From JAJPJX01 sp964568355 (GTDB lineage: Bacteria; Acidobacteriota; Terriglobia; Bryobacterales; Bryobacteraceae): 9,708 nt of DNA. The stretch is from assembly GCA_964568355.1 (NCBI GenBank), contig CAZMRK010000206.1:1-9708 (forward strand), given 5' to 3'. A model generated the notes under the pieces. The model saw only the letters and a program-made list of their open reading frames with translations, did not search any database and had not been told where the DNA came from. Positions 8,200 through 9,708 of this stretch are shown here, one piece after another. The position numbers and the translations under genes were made by a program. Numbering within the stretch: the first letter of the stretch is position 1; the number at the start of each line of letters is the position of its first letter.

Positions 8200-8233
8200 A
8201 TCGAGAAAGAGTTCTCGATAAAACTTTCTCGAT
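8200..8233 (+). promoter_or_regulatory. Rex leader with inverted and direct repeats (operator or alternative hairpins)
   Basis: ATCGAGAA (8200-8207) and TTCTCGAT (8212-8219) form a perfect 8-bp inverted repeat with a 4-nt loop. The longer ATCGAGAAAG (8200-8209) also pairs perfectly over 10 bp with CTTTCTCGAT (8224-8233), which ends directly before the ATG. TTCTCGATA is therefore a direct repeat 14 bp apart (8212-8220 and 8226-8234). The two pairings exclude each other. The sites lie around the predicted transcription start, so a dimeric repressor could also bind them. They do not match the known Rex operator (TTGTGA with TCACAA), so simple Rex autoregulation is not supported. No Shine-Dalgarno sequence precedes the ATG at normal spacing. 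Confidence 0.55.
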
Positions 8234-8905
8234 ATGAGCAACCCTAAGGTCAAGGCAATTGCGGAAGCCAGCCTGCGGCGGCTACCGGCCTACTACCGGG
8301 TGCTCCAGTCCTGGCAGGCCGCGGGCGCACAATTCGTTTCCTGCAGCATCATCGCCAACGAGCTCAATCTCGATCCCACCCAGGTCCGCAAAGATATTGA
8401 AAGCACGGGGGTAATCGGCAAGCCGAAGGTCGGCTACCGGCTCGCCGACCTCATGCGCGGAATCGAGGACTTTCTGGGCTGGACCAATACCAAGGACGCG
8501 GTCCTGGCCGGCGCCGGCAGCCTGGGCAGCGCGTTGCTGGGTTATGAGAAGTTCCGTTTCTATGGTTTGCACATTGTGGCAGCTTTCGACACCGAGCCTG
8601 CCAAGATCGGCACCCGAATTCACGGTGTGGACGTGCTGCCCATGGACAAACTCGTGGAACTCGCCCAGCAGATGCACATCCACCTGGGGGTGATCACCGT
8701 TCCGGCCCTCGCCGCGCAAACGGTTGCCGATCGCATGGTGGAGGGAGGTATTCTGGCCATCTGGAACTTTGCCCCGATCCGCCTGCGTGTTCCGGAAGGC
8801 GTAATCCTGCAAAACGAGGACCTTTATCCCTCGCTGGCTTCTCTCTCTTTCAAGCTGGCCAAGAGCATGGGCCAGAAACCTCCGGACACCGCGCAACTTC
8901 CGTAA
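8234..8905 (+). CDS. rex: Redox-sensing transcriptional repressor Rex
   Basis: Rex is a homodimeric cytoplasmic repressor that senses the NADH/NAD+ ratio; it binds DNA when NADH is low and lets go when NADH is high, typically controlling fermentative and respiratory genes. The product is 223 residues, normal for the family. Residues 12-80 form the winged-helix DNA-binding domain, with RRLPAYYRVLQ (15-25), the recognition region LDPTQVRKDIESTG (46-59) and KPKVGY (63-68). A Rossmann fold follows, with GAGSLG (93-98) and VAAFD ending in an acidic residue (D119) that suits NAD(H) rather than NADP(H). NFAPIRLRVPEGV is the conserved core segment near 178-190. The last part, LASLSFKLAKSMG, corresponds to the domain-swapped helix of the dimer. 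The ATG fits the family N-terminus although no Shine-Dalgarno site is visible. It follows the YihY-family gene by 63 bp with its own promoter. Target genes are unknown. Confidence 0.96.
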   Translation: MSNPKVKAIAEASLRRLPAYYRVLQSWQAAGAQFVSCSIIANELNLDPTQVRKDIESTGVIGKPKVGYRLADLMRGIEDFLGWTNTKDAVLAGAGSLGSALLGYEKFRFYGLHIVAAFDTEPAKIGTRIHGVDVLPMDKLVELAQQMHIHLGVITVPALAAQTVADRMVEGGILAIWNFAPIRLRVPEGVILQNEDLYPSLASLSFKLAKSMGQKPPDTAQLP

Positions 8906-9003
8906 AAAATCACGGCGGCAGCCATGCCTGGCGATTGCGGGAAGCCCCTCCCTGTTAAAATTAGAGAGAAAACACTCAACAGGATCCTGGGGCCCCGCAA
9001 CGG
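8906..9003 (+). promoter_or_regulatory. Spacer with -10-like TAAAAT box and palindromes before the last gene
   Basis: The 98-bp gap after rex contains TAAAAT at 8956-8961 (five of six matches to TATAAT) within the most AT-rich stretch of the gap (8955-8975). A -35 box is not convincing; TTGCGG at 8935-8940 leaves only 15 bp. Two abutting palindromes, CAGGATCCTG (8980-8989) and GGGGCCCC (8989-8996), lie between this box and the next ATG. I see no strong terminator for rex, only a 4-bp CCGT/ACGG pair around an A-run (8900-8915). Confidence 0.35.
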
Positions 9004-9708
9004 ATGCTTAGCGTCACTGAGCCACTCACTTTAGCTTTCGATTTTGCCTTTGATGATCTTTACAGCCGGGAAGGGCTGGCGCGGTTGGATGCCCGATTTC
9101 TGGAGTATCTGCGCACTGCCGATCTCGGCCTCCACGACCGCCTGGTGGCCGCCCGTTCGGCGCCAGAAGCGCTCGCCCGCAAAGAGCACTCCCTGCTGCT
9201 CATCGACCTTGCTCCCCATCTGGAAGATTTTCTCGCGCAACTGTTCCAAATCACACCAAAGGTGACGGCCCTTCAGGCGCGGCACCACGAACTGGCGCCG
9301 ATTTACAGCGTGAAGCGCCGGTTCGTGCAGCGCAAGGCACTGGCGGGAGTGACGCCGGAGCAGGCGGCTGCCATCGACGGTCCCGCGCTCCAGGCGCAAC
9401 TGGAAACGCTCTTCTCCGCCCCGCTGACCGAGCAGATTTTCGCGGAACACGTCAGCCACTGGCTGGAAAACGAGGCCGCTCACGCCGAAGAACTGGCTCT
9501 GGCCGCGCGTTACGCCGCCTGGGCCACGCTCTCGCCGGCCGGCCGCCGCCAGCATCGCCGGGGGGTACTGTTCAAAACTCCGCACAAGCTGGACATGACC
9601 CGCCTGGTGCCGGTGGAAACGCTGCTGCTGCATGGCGTGGAGCAGTTGCGGCTCTCGCCCGAGCGCTACCATCACCGCGAAGGCTTCGCCCTGACCGATC
9701 CCGGCATG
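9004..9708 (+). CDS. N-terminal part of a probable large FAD-dependent (pyridine nucleotide-disulfide) oxidoreductase, 3' partial
   Basis: The frame is open from the ATG at 9004 to the window end (235 codons). An in-frame TAG at 8962 and the absence of other start codons make this ATG the only reasonable start, although the ribosome site is weak (AGGA at 8981-8984, about 19 nt away). The visible part is helical and charged, with no membrane segment. It contains DDLYSREGLARLDARFL (about 18-34), HLEDFLAQLFQI (72-83), HHELAPIYSVKRRFVQRKAL, HAEELALAARYAAWATLSP, and HRRGVLFKTPHKLDMTRLVP, ending in EGFALTDPGM. I recall this pattern from the N-terminal leader of large proteins annotated as FAD-dependent or pyridine nucleotide-disulfide oxidoreductases in alphaproteobacteria and acidobacteria. 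The cofactor-binding part would lie beyond the window, so the call rests on recall of the leader only. Its place next to rex is compatible with a redox role. Confidence 0.6.
   Translation, partial: MLSVTEPLTLAFDFAFDDLYSREGLARLDARFLEYLRTADLGLHDRLVAARSAPEALARKEHSLLLIDLAPHLEDFLAQLFQITPKVTALQARHHELAPIYSVKRRFVQRKALAGVTPEQAAAIDGPALQAQLETLFSAPLTEQIFAEHVSHWLENEAAHAEELALAARYAAWATLSPAGRRQHRRGVLFKTPHKLDMTRLVPVETLLLHGVEQLRLSPERYHHREGFALTDPGM

Noticed and set aside
8173..8233. Rex autoregulatory operator upstream of rex
   Set aside because: No TTGTGA/TCACAA or TTGTTAA/TTAACAA palindrome is present; the inverted repeat there has an unrelated sequence.
8900..8952. Rho-independent terminator after rex
   Set aside because: Only 4-bp inverted repeats (CCGT/ACGG, GGCA/TGCC) are present and no stable stem is followed by a T-run.
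9031..9675. 214-codon open frame on the - strand
   Set aside because: It is a shadow of the last gene, whose + strand frame has recognisable conserved segments and a clear start.

Overview
The window is GC-rich and densely coded. All recognisable genes lie on the + strand. The style of the proteins (an Omp85 protein with an alanine- and glycine-rich L6 region, a PPIase-less SurA-like chaperone, a very long TamB, Rex) and a REP-like GC-rich palindrome pair suggest a diderm outside the Proteobacteria. My best guess is an acidobacterium of the Solibacter/Bryobacter type. That placement is inferred from memory of such proteins and was not tested.

Region 1 (2-7239) is an outer-membrane biogenesis operon. 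It holds the 3' part of a BamA/TamA-family (Omp85) barrel protein, then a small periplasmic SurA-like chaperone whose ATG overlaps the barrel gene's stop codon, then, 12 bp on, a 1616-residue TamB. Together they look like a translocation and assembly module: a barrel in the outer membrane, a TamB bridge spanning the periplasm from the inner membrane, and a soluble chaperone between them. A REP-like pair of inverted palindromes (1649-1734) sits inside the N-terminal coding part of the chaperone gene and is translated in frame.

Region 2 (7250-8170) is a YihY/BrkB-family inner-membrane protein 10 bp after tamB, so probably in the same transcript.

Region 3 (8167-8905) is rex, the NADH/NAD+-sensing repressor. 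It has its own promoter: a perfect TTGACA -35 box overlaps the stop codon of the preceding gene. Its short leader holds repeats that could form two mutually exclusive hairpins ending directly at the start codon.

Region 4 (8906-9708) is a 98-bp spacer with a TAAAAT -10-like box, followed by the first 235 codons of a gene that runs off the window. Its N-terminus resembles the helical leader domain of large FAD-dependent (pyridine nucleotide-disulfide) oxidoreductases, which would fit beside a redox regulator.

There are no tRNAs, rRNAs, CRISPR arrays, transposase genes or gene-free stretches above 300 bp. I do not see a wholly new system. The points most worth a second look are the translated REP pair, the PPIase-less chaperone inside a TAM operon, the Arg-Ala-Phe variant of the Omp85 L6 motif, and the rex leader.
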